The translations under genes were made by a program, and so were the position numbers. Below, one piece after another: positions 46,705-55,495 of a stretch of DNA of 64,000 nucleotides. Where the stretch lies: positions 1 through 64,000 of the forward strand of contig CANJUF010000004.1 in the NCBI GenBank assembly GCA_947477745.1, read 5' to 3'. Within the stretch, counting starts at the first letter, position 1; the number at the start of each line of letters is the position of its first letter. The DNA comes from Sphingomonadaceae bacterium (GTDB lineage: Bacteria; Pseudomonadota; Alphaproteobacteria; Sphingomonadales; Sphingomonadaceae). Below the pieces are notes generated by a model. The model worked only from the letters and a program-made list of their open reading frames with translations, did not search any database and was not told the origin of the DNA.

Positions 46705-47097
46705 ATGATACTGCAAACCACACTGAGCCTGGCGGCAGCGGCGGCGGTGATCAACATCTGGCTGGCGATCCGCTGCGGCAAACTGCGCGCTTCCGAAAAG
46801 ATCATGCACGGCGATGGCGGCAGCGCGCCTTTGATGCGGCGCATGCGGGCGCATTCCAACTTCATCGAATATACGCCGATCGCGCTGATCCTGATCGCCG
46901 CGATCGAACTGACCGGAAAAGGCGGTTCATGGCTGGCGATCGTCGGCGCGATCTACATGGCGGGGCGGGTGCTGCATGCGATCGGCATGGACAGCCCCGA
47001 TGTCAGCAAGCCGCGCATGATCGGCATATCCTCCACCTTCCTGGTGCTGATCGGCCTTGCCGTGGTCGCAGTGCTGATCGCGCTGGGACAGATGTAA
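46705..47097 (+). CDS. MAPEG family membrane protein
   Basis: Four-helix membrane protein of 130 residues from ATG 46705 (MILQTTLSLAAAAAVINIWL). The MAPEG motif region RMRAHSNFIEYTPIALILIA is clear; in microsomal glutathione transferases this Arg/Asn/Glu cluster helps bind glutathione. RVLHAIGMDSPD follows the third helix. The bacterial function is mostly unknown. GGAGGGG lies ~11 bases before this ATG; an ATG at 46669 would add 12 non-conserved residues. Confidence 0.88.
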   Translation: MILQTTLSLAAAAAVINIWLAIRCGKLRASEKIMHGDGGSAPLMRRMRAHSNFIEYTPIALILIAAIELTGKGGSWLAIVGAIYMAGRVLHAIGMDSPDVSKPRMIGISSTFLVLIGLAVVAVLIALGQM

Positions 47098-47098
47098 C

Positions 47099-47767
47099 TC
47101 AGCGAGTGAGCGCCCGGTCGCCCACGAAGGGGTTGGTCTGGCGCTCCTGCCCGAAGGTACTGATCGGCCCGTGGCCCGGCACGAAGGTGGTATTGTCGCC
47201 TAGCGGCCACAGCTTGCCCGTGATCGCGTCGATCAGGTCTTGATGGTTGCCGCGCGGGAAATCAGTCCGGCCGATCGAGCCCTGGAACAGCACGTCGCCG
47301 ACGATGGCGAAGTTCGAGGGCGCGTGGTGGAAAACGACGTGACCCGGCGTGTGGCCAGGGCAGTGGTAAACGTCGAGCTCAAGCTCTCCCACGGTCACCC
47401 TGTCGCCATTTTCGAGCCAGCGGTCGGGCTCGAAGCAGTGCCCTTCCATTCCGAAACTGGAGCCGCTGCCGTCGAGCTTGTCGATCCAGAACCGGTCTTC
47501 CTGGTGCGGGCCTTCGATTGGCACGCCCTTCTCATCCGCCAGAACGCCTGCCATGCCGCAGTGATCGAGATGGCCATGCGTGACGAGCACTTTTTCCAGC
47601 GTCACGCCTGCCTTGTCGAGCGCGGCCTTGAGCATGTCGAGATCGCCACCGGGATCGACCAGCGCGCCCTTCATCGTTTTCGTGCACCAGATCAGCGAGC
47701 AGTTCTGCTGGAAGGCCGTTACGGGCAGAATGGCGACGCGCATCGGCGGTTCGTTGGGTTCGGTCAT
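47099..47767 (-). CDS. MBL-fold metallo-hydrolase (glyoxalase II-like)
   Basis: Zinc hydrolase of 222 residues. The metal motif is THGHLDHCGMAGVL (HxHxDH), with further ligands in CPGHTPGHVVFH, AIVGDVLFQGSIGRTDFPRG and FVPGHGPISTFGQER. This is the YcbL/hydroxyacylglutathione-hydrolase-like branch; thioester hydrolysis is likely, substrate unknown. ATG 47767 is used; an upstream TTG (47803) or downstream ATG (47743) are possible. It follows the S24 regulator by ~47 bases. Confidence 0.9.
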   Translation of the reverse strand: MTEPNEPPMRVAILPVTAFQQNCSLIWCTKTMKGALVDPGGDLDMLKAALDKAGVTLEKVLVTHGHLDHCGMAGVLADEKGVPIEGPHQEDRFWIDKLDGSGSSFGMEGHCFEPDRWLENGDRVTVGELELDVYHCPGHTPGHVVFHHAPSNFAIVGDVLFQGSIGRTDFPRGNHQDLIDAITGKLWPLGDNTTFVPGHGPISTFGQERQTNPFVGDRALTR

Positions 47768-47814
47768 GCTCGGCGAAATGGCCTCGCCCAGCGACAAATG
47801 CAACCGGTACCCAC

Positions 47815-48462
47815 TCAGATTCGCCCGCTTTTCCAGACCGCGCGACCGATGACATGCGCCTGCGCCGGATCGGTTTCGATCGGCGGATAGGCACGATTGT
47901 CGCTGATGAGCACGAGGCGGCCCGGCCTGCTGGCGTCGAGCCGCTTGACCAGCAGTGCGGTATCGAGCCGAACAACATGCACCCCGTCGCGCAAGGGGCC
48001 GCTGACCCGCTCGACCAGAATCTCGTCGCCATCGCGTAGTGTCGGTTCCATCGAATCACCGATTACCTCGACCGTCGAGAGCATGGCGGGATCGAGCCCG
48101 CGCTGGCGCAGCCACCGGCGCGAGAAACGCAGCGTGCCCATCGCCCGCTCGCCGCTGTCAATCGTGCCCGGCCCTGCCGATACGCCAAGCTCTAACCGCG
48201 GAACGTCGATCCAGTCCGGCCCGGTTCCGCCTGAGCGGGTGAGGGAAATTTCCTCAGGCGCGCCCAGCTCATTCTCGCTGACGCCGAAAAACCGAGCAAG
48301 AGTCGCCCGGTCGAGCTCTTCCAGCTTTCGTGGGCTGCCCTTGCGCACGAATTGCTGCAAATAGCTGGGATTACGAGCCAACAGCCGCGAAAGTGCAGAA
48401 AGGCTGATGCCGCGTTGCTGCGCAAGGTCCAGCAGGCGCTGGCGGGGTTCGGCCATTTCCAT
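47815..48462 (-). CDS. S24-family autoproteolytic transcriptional regulator (LexA/CI-like)
   Basis: Regulator of 215 residues. The N-terminal part (LLDLAQQRGISLSALSRLLA) is a helix-turn-helix resembling phage CI types. The C-terminal S24 domain has the catalytic pair Ser137 (VIGDSMEPTLRDGD) and Lys173 (ALLVKRLDAS); the Ala96-Gly97 bond in LGVSAGPG is a plausible self-cleavage site. It is not LexA itself, whose HTH differs. The ATG sits only about one base after a predicted transcription start, so the mRNA may be leaderless. Divergent from two small genes. Response to DNA damage is inference. Confidence 0.88.
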   Translation of the reverse strand: MEMAEPRQRLLDLAQQRGISLSALSRLLARNPSYLQQFVRKGSPRKLEELDRATLARFFGVSENELGAPEEISLTRSGGTGPDWIDVPRLELGVSAGPGTIDSGERAMGTLRFSRRWLRQRGLDPAMLSTVEVIGDSMEPTLRDGDEILVERVSGPLRDGVHVVRLDTALLVKRLDASRPGRLVLISDNRAYPPIETDPAQAHVIGRAVWKSGRI

Positions 48463-48469
48463 CTTTTAA

Positions 48470-48498
48470 TCGATACACGAAGGAAAAATCCTAGACAA
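48470..48498 (-). promoter_or_regulatory. candidate promoter of S24 regulator gene
   Basis: On the minus strand, TTGTCT (48498-48493) and TATCGA (48475-48470) are separated by 17 bases; the expected start (~48463) is next to ATG 48462. No ribosome site lies ahead of the ATG. Confidence 0.4.
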
Positions 48499-48504
48499 GT
48501 AGGA
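48489..48504. promoter_or_regulatory. dyad TCCTA-N6-TAGGA, candidate operator
   Basis: Perfect five-base arms (48489-48493 and 48500-48504) overlap the -35 box of the S24 gene. A self-repression site is the natural reading but untested. Confidence 0.4.
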
Positions 48505-48567
48505 ATTGAATTGGAACAAATATGGAACACGAGGTCGAATCGCGCTTATTCGGAGGAGATGCAGGCA

Positions 48568-48987
48568 ATGCTGCTGCGCAAGATCGAAAGGTTCCTGAAC
48601 CAACACGCCATGCCCTGGACCAAGTTCGGCAGACTGGCGGCGCACGATCCGCGCTTCGTCGCTGACCTGCGCAATGGCCGCACCCCGCGCCCGCAAACCC
48701 AGTCGCGGATCGAAGCTTTCATGGCCAGCTATACGGAGACCGAACATGCGAATCGATCCAGGCGAATTTTCCCCGCTGCCCACTGCTCCGGGGAGCGGCC
48801 GCGCGCCATGGAAGCGGATCGCCAGGGCTGTGCTCGGGTTGGCGGGACCAGAGGCGCAGCTCGTGCGCCATGCAGAAACACCGTGGGCCAGCGTGACCTT
48901 CTCGGGCGCGAGGCACACCTTCGTGCTGTGCTTCGACGGTATGGAGGCAATGGACGCAGGCGAACAGTTCATCGCCGCGCTGCCTGA
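48568..48987 (+). CDS. small DNA-binding-like protein; frame runs on over next gene
   Basis: Divergent from the S24 regulator. The first ~60 residues (MLLRKIERFLNQHAMPWTKF, then FGRLAAHDPRFVADLRNGRT and RIEAFMASYTE) look like a short helix-turn-helix protein. Beyond residue ~60 the frame stays open to 48987, but this part reads the next gene out of frame and has no protein-like character. The true C-terminus is therefore unclear: a lost stop codon or a frameshift is possible. GGAGGAG lies nine bases ahead of ATG 48568. Confidence 0.6.
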   Translation: MLLRKIERFLNQHAMPWTKFGRLAAHDPRFVADLRNGRTPRPQTQSRIEAFMASYTETEHANRSRRIFPAAHCSGERPRAMEADRQGCARVGGTRGAARAPCRNTVGQRDLLGREAHLRAVLRRYGGNGRRRTVHRRAA

Positions 48988-49111
48988 TCACGAATTCGCG
49001 ATTGCGGGCAAACTGGTCGCCGATGCGACGATCCGCTCGGTCGATCAGCGCGCCCTGCCCGCGCCGCGCACTATGGTCGAAGCCGAATTACTGGTCCTCG
49101 ACGATGCGTGA
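48746..49111 (+). CDS. conserved hypothetical protein (121 aa)
   Basis: Soluble protein of 121 residues starting MRIDPGEFSPLPTAPGSGRA. Visible conserved-looking stretches are SVTFSGARHTFVLCFDG, AMDAGEQFIAALPDHEFAIA and GKLVADATIRSVDQRALPAP. No named domain recognised. I believe similar proteins accompany the short HTH gene in sphingomonads, but this is from memory. ATG 48746 has GGAG seven bases upstream and lies inside the preceding frame, so translation is coupled. Confidence 0.72.
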   Translation: MRIDPGEFSPLPTAPGSGRAPWKRIARAVLGLAGPEAQLVRHAETPWASVTFSGARHTFVLCFDGMEAMDAGEQFIAALPDHEFAIAGKLVADATIRSVDQRALPAPRTMVEAELLVLDDA

Positions 49112-49114
49112 GAT

Positions 49115-50053
49115 TCAGTAACCCAAGTCGAGATCGACCTGTGCGATCAGAGGTTCGCCAGCATGCCAGTGCGCAAGGTTTTCGAGAAACCGCTCGGAAG
49201 CGCGCTTGAACAGCGCAGTTTGCGAGCGGCCCGAAAGGTGCTGGGTGATGTGGACATTCTCGCATTTCCACAGCGGATGATCGGAGGGCAGCGGCTCGGG
49301 ATCGGTGACATCGAGGAACGCGCCGCCGAGCTGGCCTGAACCCACTGCCGCCATCAGCGCGGTCTGATCGATCACCGATCCGCGCGCGAAGTTGAGGATC
49401 GATGACCCCGGCTTCATCGCGGCAAATTCCGCTTCGCCGAACATCGCATTGGTGTCGGAAGTGGCTGGCACGGCGACCACCACCCAGTCGAACTCGCCGA
49501 GCCGCGCGCGCCACTCGTCGGGGCCGAGCACGCCCGGAGCAGGCCGCCTTCGCACCTCGGTCACCTCGACATGGAACGGAGCGAGCAGCGCCGCCACCCG
49601 CTTGCCGATGGCGCCCGCACCGACGATCAATGCCTTGGTGCCGTGCAGCTCGATCTTGCCCGGCGCATCGGGCAGCCACTCGCTGCGGTCCTGCGCGCGA
49701 ACGACCTCGTGGTATTTCTTGGCAAGCACCAGCATGCCCAGCACGGCATATTCGGCGACGGCAATGTCGTTGACCCCCGCGCCATTTGTGAAGATCACGC
49801 CGTGATCGCGCAGGTGCGCAAGCGGAAATTCCTCGACCCCCGCCGAAAAGGTATTGAGCCATTTGAGCCTGGGCGCGGATTTGGGCGCGGCAATGGTCAG
49901 TCCGTATCCCGCCCCGTCGAACCAGCCGATTTCCGCCTCGGGCAGCAGCGCCCTCAACTCATCCGCATTGGCGAACCAGCGCGGCTCCAGCCATTCGGGC
50001 AGCCTGCCCTCGAGATGCGCGCGTGCGTGCTGGCTGATGACGGCAGTGGTCAT
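49115..50053 (-). CDS. D-isomer-specific 2-hydroxyacid dehydrogenase
   Basis: NAD(P)-linked dehydrogenase of 312 residues. Rossmann motif GTKALIVGAGAIGKRVAALL, catalytic Arg in ILNFARGSVIDQTAL, Glu in FLDVTDPEPLPSDHPLW and His in NVHITQHLSGRSQ; this belongs to the short GhrA-like group. Substrate may be glyoxylate or hydroxypyruvate. ATG 50053 overlaps the preceding gene's stop by four bases. Confidence 0.9.
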   Translation of the reverse strand: MTTAVISQHARAHLEGRLPEWLEPRWFANADELRALLPEAEIGWFDGAGYGLTIAAPKSAPRLKWLNTFSAGVEEFPLAHLRDHGVIFTNGAGVNDIAVAEYAVLGMLVLAKKYHEVVRAQDRSEWLPDAPGKIELHGTKALIVGAGAIGKRVAALLAPFHVEVTEVRRRPAPGVLGPDEWRARLGEFDWVVVAVPATSDTNAMFGEAEFAAMKPGSSILNFARGSVIDQTALMAAVGSGQLGGAFLDVTDPEPLPSDHPLWKCENVHITQHLSGRSQTALFKRASERFLENLAHWHAGEPLIAQVDLDLGY

Positions 50054-50547
50054 GGTTTGGGGGCTTTCATCAGCGCTTCATCCTCGGCGATGGTCTGGAC
50101 CAGAGCGGCCTTGATGCCGTCCGCGTAGGGTTCGGAGTAGATATCGTCGATCAGCCAGCGGCCGTTCTCCTTGCGCAAATCGAAATAGGCATCGCGCGGA
50201 TCGCCGTGGCCAAGGTTGAAATCCACCCCGATCAGCGCCGCGCCGGGTCCTTTGGCCTTGCGCTTGGTAATCTTGACGCGAAAGCCTTTCGGGTCCCAGT
50301 CTTGGCACTGGCAGATCCAGTCACCGTCGTTCATCGCATCGACTTCGCCATCGGGCACTACGGTGAGCCAGTGCGCGATGAGCTTGCGCACCTCAGCGGT
50401 CCAGATGTCGCGTTCCCAGACCGGCGGGCTGATCTCCTCGCGGCTGTAGGGCGCGTAGATGGCGCGGGTGGCGGCGTCGAGCGCGGCGCGGTCGGCCTTG
50501 GAGAGCGCGGCGGCGGCGAAAAGCAGACTGGCGGCAATGGCAGACAT
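50050..50547 (-). CDS. DUF3828-like secreted protein
   Basis: Protein of 165 residues with a short signal-like N-terminus (MSAIAASLLFAAAALS). Contains YAPYSREEISPPVWERDIWT, DWICQCQDWDPKGFRV with two close cysteines, and DAYFDLRKENGRWLIDDIYS, similar to the YbjP/YqhG (DUF3828) NTF2-like pattern. Function unknown. It is coupled to the downstream dehydrogenase. Confidence 0.7.
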   Translation of the reverse strand: MSAIAASLLFAAAALSKADRAALDAATRAIYAPYSREEISPPVWERDIWTAEVRKLIAHWLTVVPDGEVDAMNDGDWICQCQDWDPKGFRVKITKRKAKGPGAALIGVDFNLGHGDPRDAYFDLRKENGRWLIDDIYSEPYADGIKAALVQTIAEDEALMKAPKP

Positions 50548-50581
50548 TGATTCCCCCGTTTAATGTCAGCGCGATGCTGCC

Positions 50582-52054
50582 CTAAGCCTCGCCCAGTTTC
50601 CACTCCCAACCGAGAGGATCGCCGTCCATCACCTCGACGCCTTGTGCGATGAGCTCGTCGCGGATCGCATCGGACATGGCGAAATCCTTGGCGGCGCGCG
50701 CCTCCTTGCGGCGGGCGAGCGCCGCTTCGATTTCCTGGTCGGCGATTTCGGCGGATTTCGGCCTGATGCGCAGGTCGGCGCGGGTAAAGTTAGGATCAAA
50801 TAGGTTGAGACCCAGAAATTCGTCCATCTTACGGATCGAAGTCTTCTTTTGATCAATATCCAGCGATTGCAACGTTATCAATGATTCCAATACGGTAAGT
50901 GCTAGCGGTGTGTTCAGATCGTCGGATATGGCGGCATCGAATTCCGCGAGCTTAGATTGGATGTCAGGCGTCGGCCCTTGGTCAACTCGTTTTATCGCCG
51001 GAGCCTTCATCAACTTCTCAACCCCCATCACTATCCGCTTGAGCCGCGTCTGCGCCGCCTGAAGCCCTTCCCACGAAAACTCCAGCTCGCTGCGGTAATG
51101 CGCCTGCAGGCACATCATCCGGTAAGCGAGCGGGTGATAGCCCTTGTCGATCAGCAGTTGCAGCCGCAGGAATTCGCCCGACGACTTGCTCATCTTGCCC
51201 GAGCGCTCGACGAGGAAATTGTTGTGCATCCACACCTTCGCGCCGCTGTTTTCCGCGACGTCGAGGCCATTTGTGCAGCACTTCGCCTGGTTCTGCGCAA
51301 TCTCGTTGGGGTGATGGATCTCGCGGTGGTCGATGCCGCCGGTGTGAATGTCGAAGGGAAAGCCGAGCACCGCGCCCGACATCACCGAGCATTCGAGATG
51401 CCAGCCCGGCGCTCCCCTGCCCCACGGCGAATCCCATTCCATCTGCCGCGTCTCGCCTGGCGGAGTCTTGCGCCAGATGGCAAAGTCGGCCGCGTTGCGC
51501 TTTCCTTCGACCGCCTCGATCCGCCCTTCCCCGTCCTCCGTCTGGGCGCGGGCAAGCCGCCCATAGTCCGCCACGGTCGAGACATCGAAATAGAGGCCGC
51601 TGTCCAGTTCATAGCAATGCGCGGGAGCGATCTGTCTGGCAAACGCGATCATCGCCGGAACGTAATCCGTCGCCACGGTCCACTGCGCCGGCTCGCGAAT
51701 ATTTAGCGCCCTGACATCGGCCCAGTAGGCTTGCTTGTAATGCTCGGCGATATCCCAGATCGACTGCGCATGCTGCGCCGCCATCTTCTCCATCTTGTCC
51801 TCGCCCGCGTCGGCATCGTCAGTCAGGTGGCCGACATCGGTGATGTTGATGACGTGAGTGAGCTTGTAGCCCTTGAAGCTCAGCGTACGGCCCAGCACGT
51901 CGGCAAACACATAGGCGCGCATGTTGCCGATGTGCGGATAGTTATAGACGGTCGGCCCGCAGGTATAGACGCGCGCCTCGCCCTCGTGGACCGGAACGAA
52001 GGGTTCGAGCTGCCTCGTGAGCGAGTTGAACAGCATGAGCGGCGCGTCTGACAT
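50582..52054 (-). CDS. cysS: cysteinyl-tRNA synthetase
   Basis: Charges tRNA-Cys. 490 residues, class I. Motifs: zinc Cys32 and HIGN at 41-44 (TCGPTVYNYPHIGNMRAYVF), ECSVMSGAVLG and KMSKS in ERSGKMSKSSGEFLRL. Part of the C-terminal region (~50775-51010) has clearly lower GC and different codon use from the rest of the gene, though the reading frame is intact. ATG 52054. Confidence 0.96.
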   Translation of the reverse strand: MSDAPLMLFNSLTRQLEPFVPVHEGEARVYTCGPTVYNYPHIGNMRAYVFADVLGRTLSFKGYKLTHVINITDVGHLTDDADAGEDKMEKMAAQHAQSIWDIAEHYKQAYWADVRALNIREPAQWTVATDYVPAMIAFARQIAPAHCYELDSGLYFDVSTVADYGRLARAQTEDGEGRIEAVEGKRNAADFAIWRKTPPGETRQMEWDSPWGRGAPGWHLECSVMSGAVLGFPFDIHTGGIDHREIHHPNEIAQNQAKCCTNGLDVAENSGAKVWMHNNFLVERSGKMSKSSGEFLRLQLLIDKGYHPLAYRMMCLQAHYRSELEFSWEGLQAAQTRLKRIVMGVEKLMKAPAIKRVDQGPTPDIQSKLAEFDAAISDDLNTPLALTVLESLITLQSLDIDQKKTSIRKMDEFLGLNLFDPNFTRADLRIRPKSAEIADQEIEAALARRKEARAAKDFAMSDAIRDELIAQGVEVMDGDPLGWEWKLGEA

Positions 52055-52085
52055 GGCACGCGCCTTACGCGCAGCAGCGGCATGG

Positions 52086-52994
52086 TCAAGCCGAGGCGTA
52101 AAGCAACAGCGCCACGCCTGCCATGACCACGGCCATTCCCGCCATCTCGTGCCGGCTGGGGGCTTTCCCGGTAAGTCCTCGCGCGAGCAGCGCGGCCAGG
52201 GGCATCTCGATCAGACCCAGCGTGCGGACATTGGCGGCCGGAGTCAGCGCGAAGGCGGTGAACCAGCAGGCCGAAGCAAACGCGCCCAGGAAGCCCACGC
52301 CCAGGCTGGTGCGCCATACCTTCAGGCTGCCGACAAAGGCGGCCCGGTCGCGCAGGCCAAGCCACAGGCCCAGCAGCGCGGTCTGGATCGTGAGGCTGAT
52401 CGCCAGCACGGTAAGGGCGCGGATCAGGAAATCGCCGCCTTCAAGCACGCCGATGGCGCCGCGAAAGGCGATTGCGGACAAGCCGAACAGCGCCCCTGCC
52501 CCCACGCCCCAGGCGATCATTCGTCCTTCGCTCAGCAGCTTCGCGTATTCACCCGGCCGCGCCGAGGCGATCAGCACCCCGGCAGTCACCACGCCCACTG
52601 CTGCCCAGGCAAGCGGACCTAGCAGGTCGCCCAGCAGGATCACGCCCATCACCGCTACGATCGCTGGCTCGGTCTTGATATAGGCATAGGCGACGCCGAA
52701 GGCGCGCTGGTTCATCACAACGAGCATCGCTGCAGTGCCAAGGATCTGGCACACTTCGCCGGCACCCGCCCAGCCCAGCGCAGCGGACGACACTTCGGGC
52801 AGCGGCTGGTCGGTCAGCGCCAGCGCCGCCGCGACGAACAGCAGCGCGAACGGCAGGCCGAATACGAAGCGCACCTGCGTCGCGCCGAGCGTTCCGATCG
52901 TGCGGGTCAGCCCTGCCTGCGCCCCGTTGCGCACCACTTGCGCCGAAGCGGCGGCGATCGTGAATGGCACCCAAAGGAACAGCGAGAAGCTCAG
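52086..52994 (-). CDS. EamA/DMT-family transporter
   Basis: Ten-helix drug/metabolite transporter with two EamA repeats: VRNGAQAGLTRTIGTLGATQ and VRFVFGLPFALLFVAAALAL in the first half, GRMIAWGVGAGALFGLSAIA in the second, and the C-terminal EMPLAALLARGLTGKAPSRH. Substrate unknown. The start is uncertain: CTG 52994 has GAGG eight bases upstream and follows the nitroreductase stop by ten bases; GTG 52970 would begin in the first helix; GTG 53051 lies inside the upstream gene. About 302 residues from the CTG. Confidence 0.82.
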   Translation of the reverse strand: MSFSLFLWVPFTIAAASAQVVRNGAQAGLTRTIGTLGATQVRFVFGLPFALLFVAAALALTDQPLPEVSSAALGWAGAGEVCQILGTAAMLVVMNQRAFGVAYAYIKTEPAIVAVMGVILLGDLLGPLAWAAVGVVTAGVLIASARPGEYAKLLSEGRMIAWGVGAGALFGLSAIAFRGAIGVLEGGDFLIRALTVLAISLTIQTALLGLWLGLRDRAAFVGSLKVWRTSLGVGFLGAFASACWFTAFALTPAANVRTLGLIEMPLAALLARGLTGKAPSRHEMAGMAVVMAGVALLLYASA

Positions 52995-53004
52995 TTCGGC
53001 AGCC

Positions 53005-53667
53005 TCAGAACCCCAGCCAGGTGATCTGCTCGTCGAGCGGGGCGCGGTCACGCTTCCAGGTGTTTACCGCGTCGTCCTCGGTGCGGTAGCCGATCGCGAG
53101 GCCGGTGAAGAGGACATAGTCCTCGTCCGACACGCCGATCTCCCGCTTGAGCACCTTGGCATAGAGCGACATCCATTCCTGCGGGCAGGAATCGAGGCCT
53201 TCCTCGCGCAGCAGCAGCATGATCGTCTGCAGCCACATGCCCACGTCCGACCACTGCGGCGGTCCGAAAGAGCGGCGGATGTAGTTGAGCAGCAGCACCG
53301 GCGCGCCGAAGCTGACGATGTTCTGACGCGAGAAATCACCGCGCGCCTTGGTGTCCTCGCGCGCAATCTGGAGCGTGCCGTACATCTTCGCGCCGACCGC
53401 CTGGAGCCGCGCCTTGTGCTGCGGGGACTTGTCGGGCTCGGAGAAGCTGTATTCCTGCGGATTCTGCATTTCGGAGGCCAGCATCGCCTCCTGCAGGCGC
53501 TTGAGCGGTTCGCCGGTAACGACGTGCGCTTCCCACGGCTGGTAATTGCAGCCGGACGGCGCCCAGCGCGCCTTGTCGAGCACGCGGCGCAGAACCTCGG
53601 GATCGACCGGCTGGTCGGTAAACGACCGAATCGACCGGCGGCTCATCACGGCATCAGTAACGTTCAC
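53005..53667 (-). CDS. nitroreductase family protein
   Basis: FMN-dependent NAD(P)H oxidoreductase of 220 residues. FMN-contact motifs: VMSRRSIRSFTDQPVDPEVL, ARWAPSGCNYQPWEAHVV and DVGMWLQTIMLLLREEGLDS, then the C-terminal LAIGYRTEDDAVN. Substrates vary from nitro-compounds to enones; not assigned. GTG 53667 follows the cobT stop with no gap and has a strong AGGAGGAA site. Confidence 0.9.
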   Translation of the reverse strand: MNVTDAVMSRRSIRSFTDQPVDPEVLRRVLDKARWAPSGCNYQPWEAHVVTGEPLKRLQEAMLASEMQNPQEYSFSEPDKSPQHKARLQAVGAKMYGTLQIAREDTKARGDFSRQNIVSFGAPVLLLNYIRRSFGPPQWSDVGMWLQTIMLLLREEGLDSCPQEWMSLYAKVLKREIGVSDEDYVLFTGLAIGYRTEDDAVNTWKRDRAPLDEQITWLGF

Positions 53668-55482
53668 TCATTCCTCCTCGAAAAGGCCGGCAAGCTGCTC
53701 GATAATCGTGCCGCCAAGCTGTTCTGCGTCCATGATGGTGACCGCGCGGCGATAGTAGCGGGTGACATCGTGGCCGATGCCGATCGCTACCAGTTGCACC
53801 GGTGACTTGCTCTCGATCCATTCGATCACCCGGCGCACATGCGCCTCGAGATAGCCCGCACTGTTCACGCTCAGCGTCGAATCGTCGACCGGCGCGCCGT
53901 CGGAGATCACCATCAGGATGCGGCGGTCCTCCTGCCGGGCGAGCAGCCGGCTGTGCGCCCACAGCAGCGCCTCGCCGTCGATGTTTTCCTTGAGCAGCCC
54001 CTCGCGCATCATCAGCCCGAGGTTCTTGCGCGCGCGCCGCCACGGCTCGTCCGCCTTCTTGTAGATAATGTGGCGCAGATCGTTGAGGCGGCCCGGATTG
54101 CCCGGTTTGCCGCTCGCAAGCCAGGTCTCTCGGCTCTGCCCGCCCTTCCATGCGCGGGTAGTGAAACCCAGGATTTCGGTCTTGACGCCGCAGCGCTCCA
54201 AAGTGCGCGCGAGCACGTCGGCGCTGATCGCCGCGATCGAGATCGGCCGCCCGCGCATCGAGCCCGAATTGTCGAGCAGCAGGGTGACGACGGTATCCTT
54301 GAACTCGATGTCGCGCTCGACCTTGTAGCTGAGCGACGAGCCGGGAGAGACGATCACCCGGGCGAGCCGGGCGGCATCGAGCAGCCCTTCTTCCTGGTCG
54401 AAATCCCAGCTCCGGTTCTGCTGCGCCATCAAGCGCCGCTGGAGCCGGTTGGCTAGCTTGGTGACGACGCCTTGCAGGCCCTTTAATTGCGCATCGAGAT
54501 AGCTGCGCAGCCGGGTCAGTTCCTCTTCGTCGCACAGCTCTCCGGCGGCGACGATCTCGTCGAACTGGTCGGTATAGACCTTGTAGTCGAAGCTGTCGGG
54601 AATGTCGGTCCACGGCCGATTGGGGCGCACTGGCAGCATGCCCTCGTCGCCATCGTCGCCGTCCTCCGATTCGTCGAGTTCGTCGCCTGCTTCCTGCTGC
54701 GAATCGCTTTCGCCCTCTTCGTCGCCTTCGGTCGCTTCGGAGGACATTTCGGTGGGAAGCTGCTCTTCGCCCGAATCGTCGCCGGTCTGGTCGTCGTCGG
54801 TCTCGTCCTCGCCGTCCTGATCGTCGAATTCGTCAGTCGGTTCGAGCGGCTGGTGCGGATCGGTCAACTCAAGGTGGCTGAGCATGTCGAGCGCGAGTGA
54901 CTGGAATGCGCGCTGGTCTTCGAGCAGAGCCGAAAGGCCATCGAAATCACCACCGGCCTTGTCGCCGATCCAGGTCCGCAGCAAATCGACGCCGCCTTGC
55001 GCAGAAGGCGGCACCGCTTGCCCCGTCAGGCGCTCGCGCAGCATCAGCAACAGCGCTGTAGGCAGCGGCACATCATTGGCGCTGGCGGCGCGCGAGATCG
55101 GGTCCGAGGCAATTCGCGCTGCGGTGGCCGCATCGAGGTTATCGCGGATGCCGGCGTAGGAATTGGCCCCTAGCGCTTCGTAGCGCACGCGCTCGACTGC
55201 GTCGAAGCAGGCGCGCGCCAGCGGATCGGCGGGCGCATGGCGCGAATGGAGCGCCTCGTTATGATGGCGCAGTTTGAGCGCGAAACTGTCTGCCGTGCCG
55301 CGCGCAAGCATCGCGTTCTCACTCGACAGGCCACGGCCCGGCATGGTGACGCGGAAGTTATTGCCGCTGACGCTCGGCGCGTCGGCGGTCCAGCTTATCT
55401 CGACTTCGGGGTCGTGCGCGATTGCCCGGCTGGCACCGGCAAGCAGGCCCTTGAAGGCGTCAACGGGGGATTCGTCGCTCAA
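53668..55482 (-). CDS. cobT: cobaltochelatase subunit CobT
   Basis: Subunit of the aerobic cobalt chelatase for vitamin B12 synthesis; 604 residues. N-terminal CobT domain, then an acidic low-complexity linker (about residues 214-281, rich in Asp and Glu), then a von Willebrand A domain with the MIDAS DNSGSM at 404-409 ([16 protein letters not shown]) and later [14 protein letters not shown]. Start TTG 55482. The partner cobS is not adjacent here. It is followed immediately by the nitroreductase gene. Confidence 0.92.
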   Translation of the reverse strand: MSDESPVDAFKGLLAGASRAIAHDPEVEISWTADAPSVSGNNFRVTMPGRGLSSENAMLARGTADSFALKLRHHNEALHSRHAPADPLARACFDAVERVRYEALGANSYAGIRDNLDAATAARIASDPISRAASANDVPLPTALLLMLRERLTGQAVPPSAQGGVDLLRTWIGDKAGGDFDGLSALLEDQRAFQSLALDMLSHLELTDPHQPLEPTDEFDDQDGEDETDDDQTGDDSGEEQLPTEMSSEATEGDEEGESDSQQEAGDELDESEDGDDGDEGMLPVRPNRPWTDIPDSFDYKVYTDQFDEIVAAGELCDEEELTRLRSYLDAQLKGLQGVVTKLANRLQRRLMAQQNRSWDFDQEEGLLDAARLARVIVSPGSSLSYKVERDIEFKDTVVTLLLDNSGSMRGRPISIAAISADVLARTLERCGVKTEILGFTTRAWKGGQSRETWLASGKPGNPGRLNDLRHIIYKKADEPWRRARKNLGLMMREGLLKENIDGEALLWAHSRLLARQEDRRILMVISDGAPVDDSTLSVNSAGYLEAHVRRVIEWIESKSPVQLVAIGIGHDVTRYYRRAVTIMDAEQLGGTIIEQLAGLFEEE

Positions 55483-55495
55483 CTTGCCACGGGCC

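Noticed and set aside
47815..49111. Prophage remnant suggested by the CI-like S24 regulator
   Set aside because: No integrase, structural or lysis genes and no attachment site; flanked by housekeeping genes.
54638..54845. Acidic low-complexity stretch in cobT as a separate feature or frameshift
   Set aside because: An Asp/Glu-rich linker between the two domains is normal for CobT.
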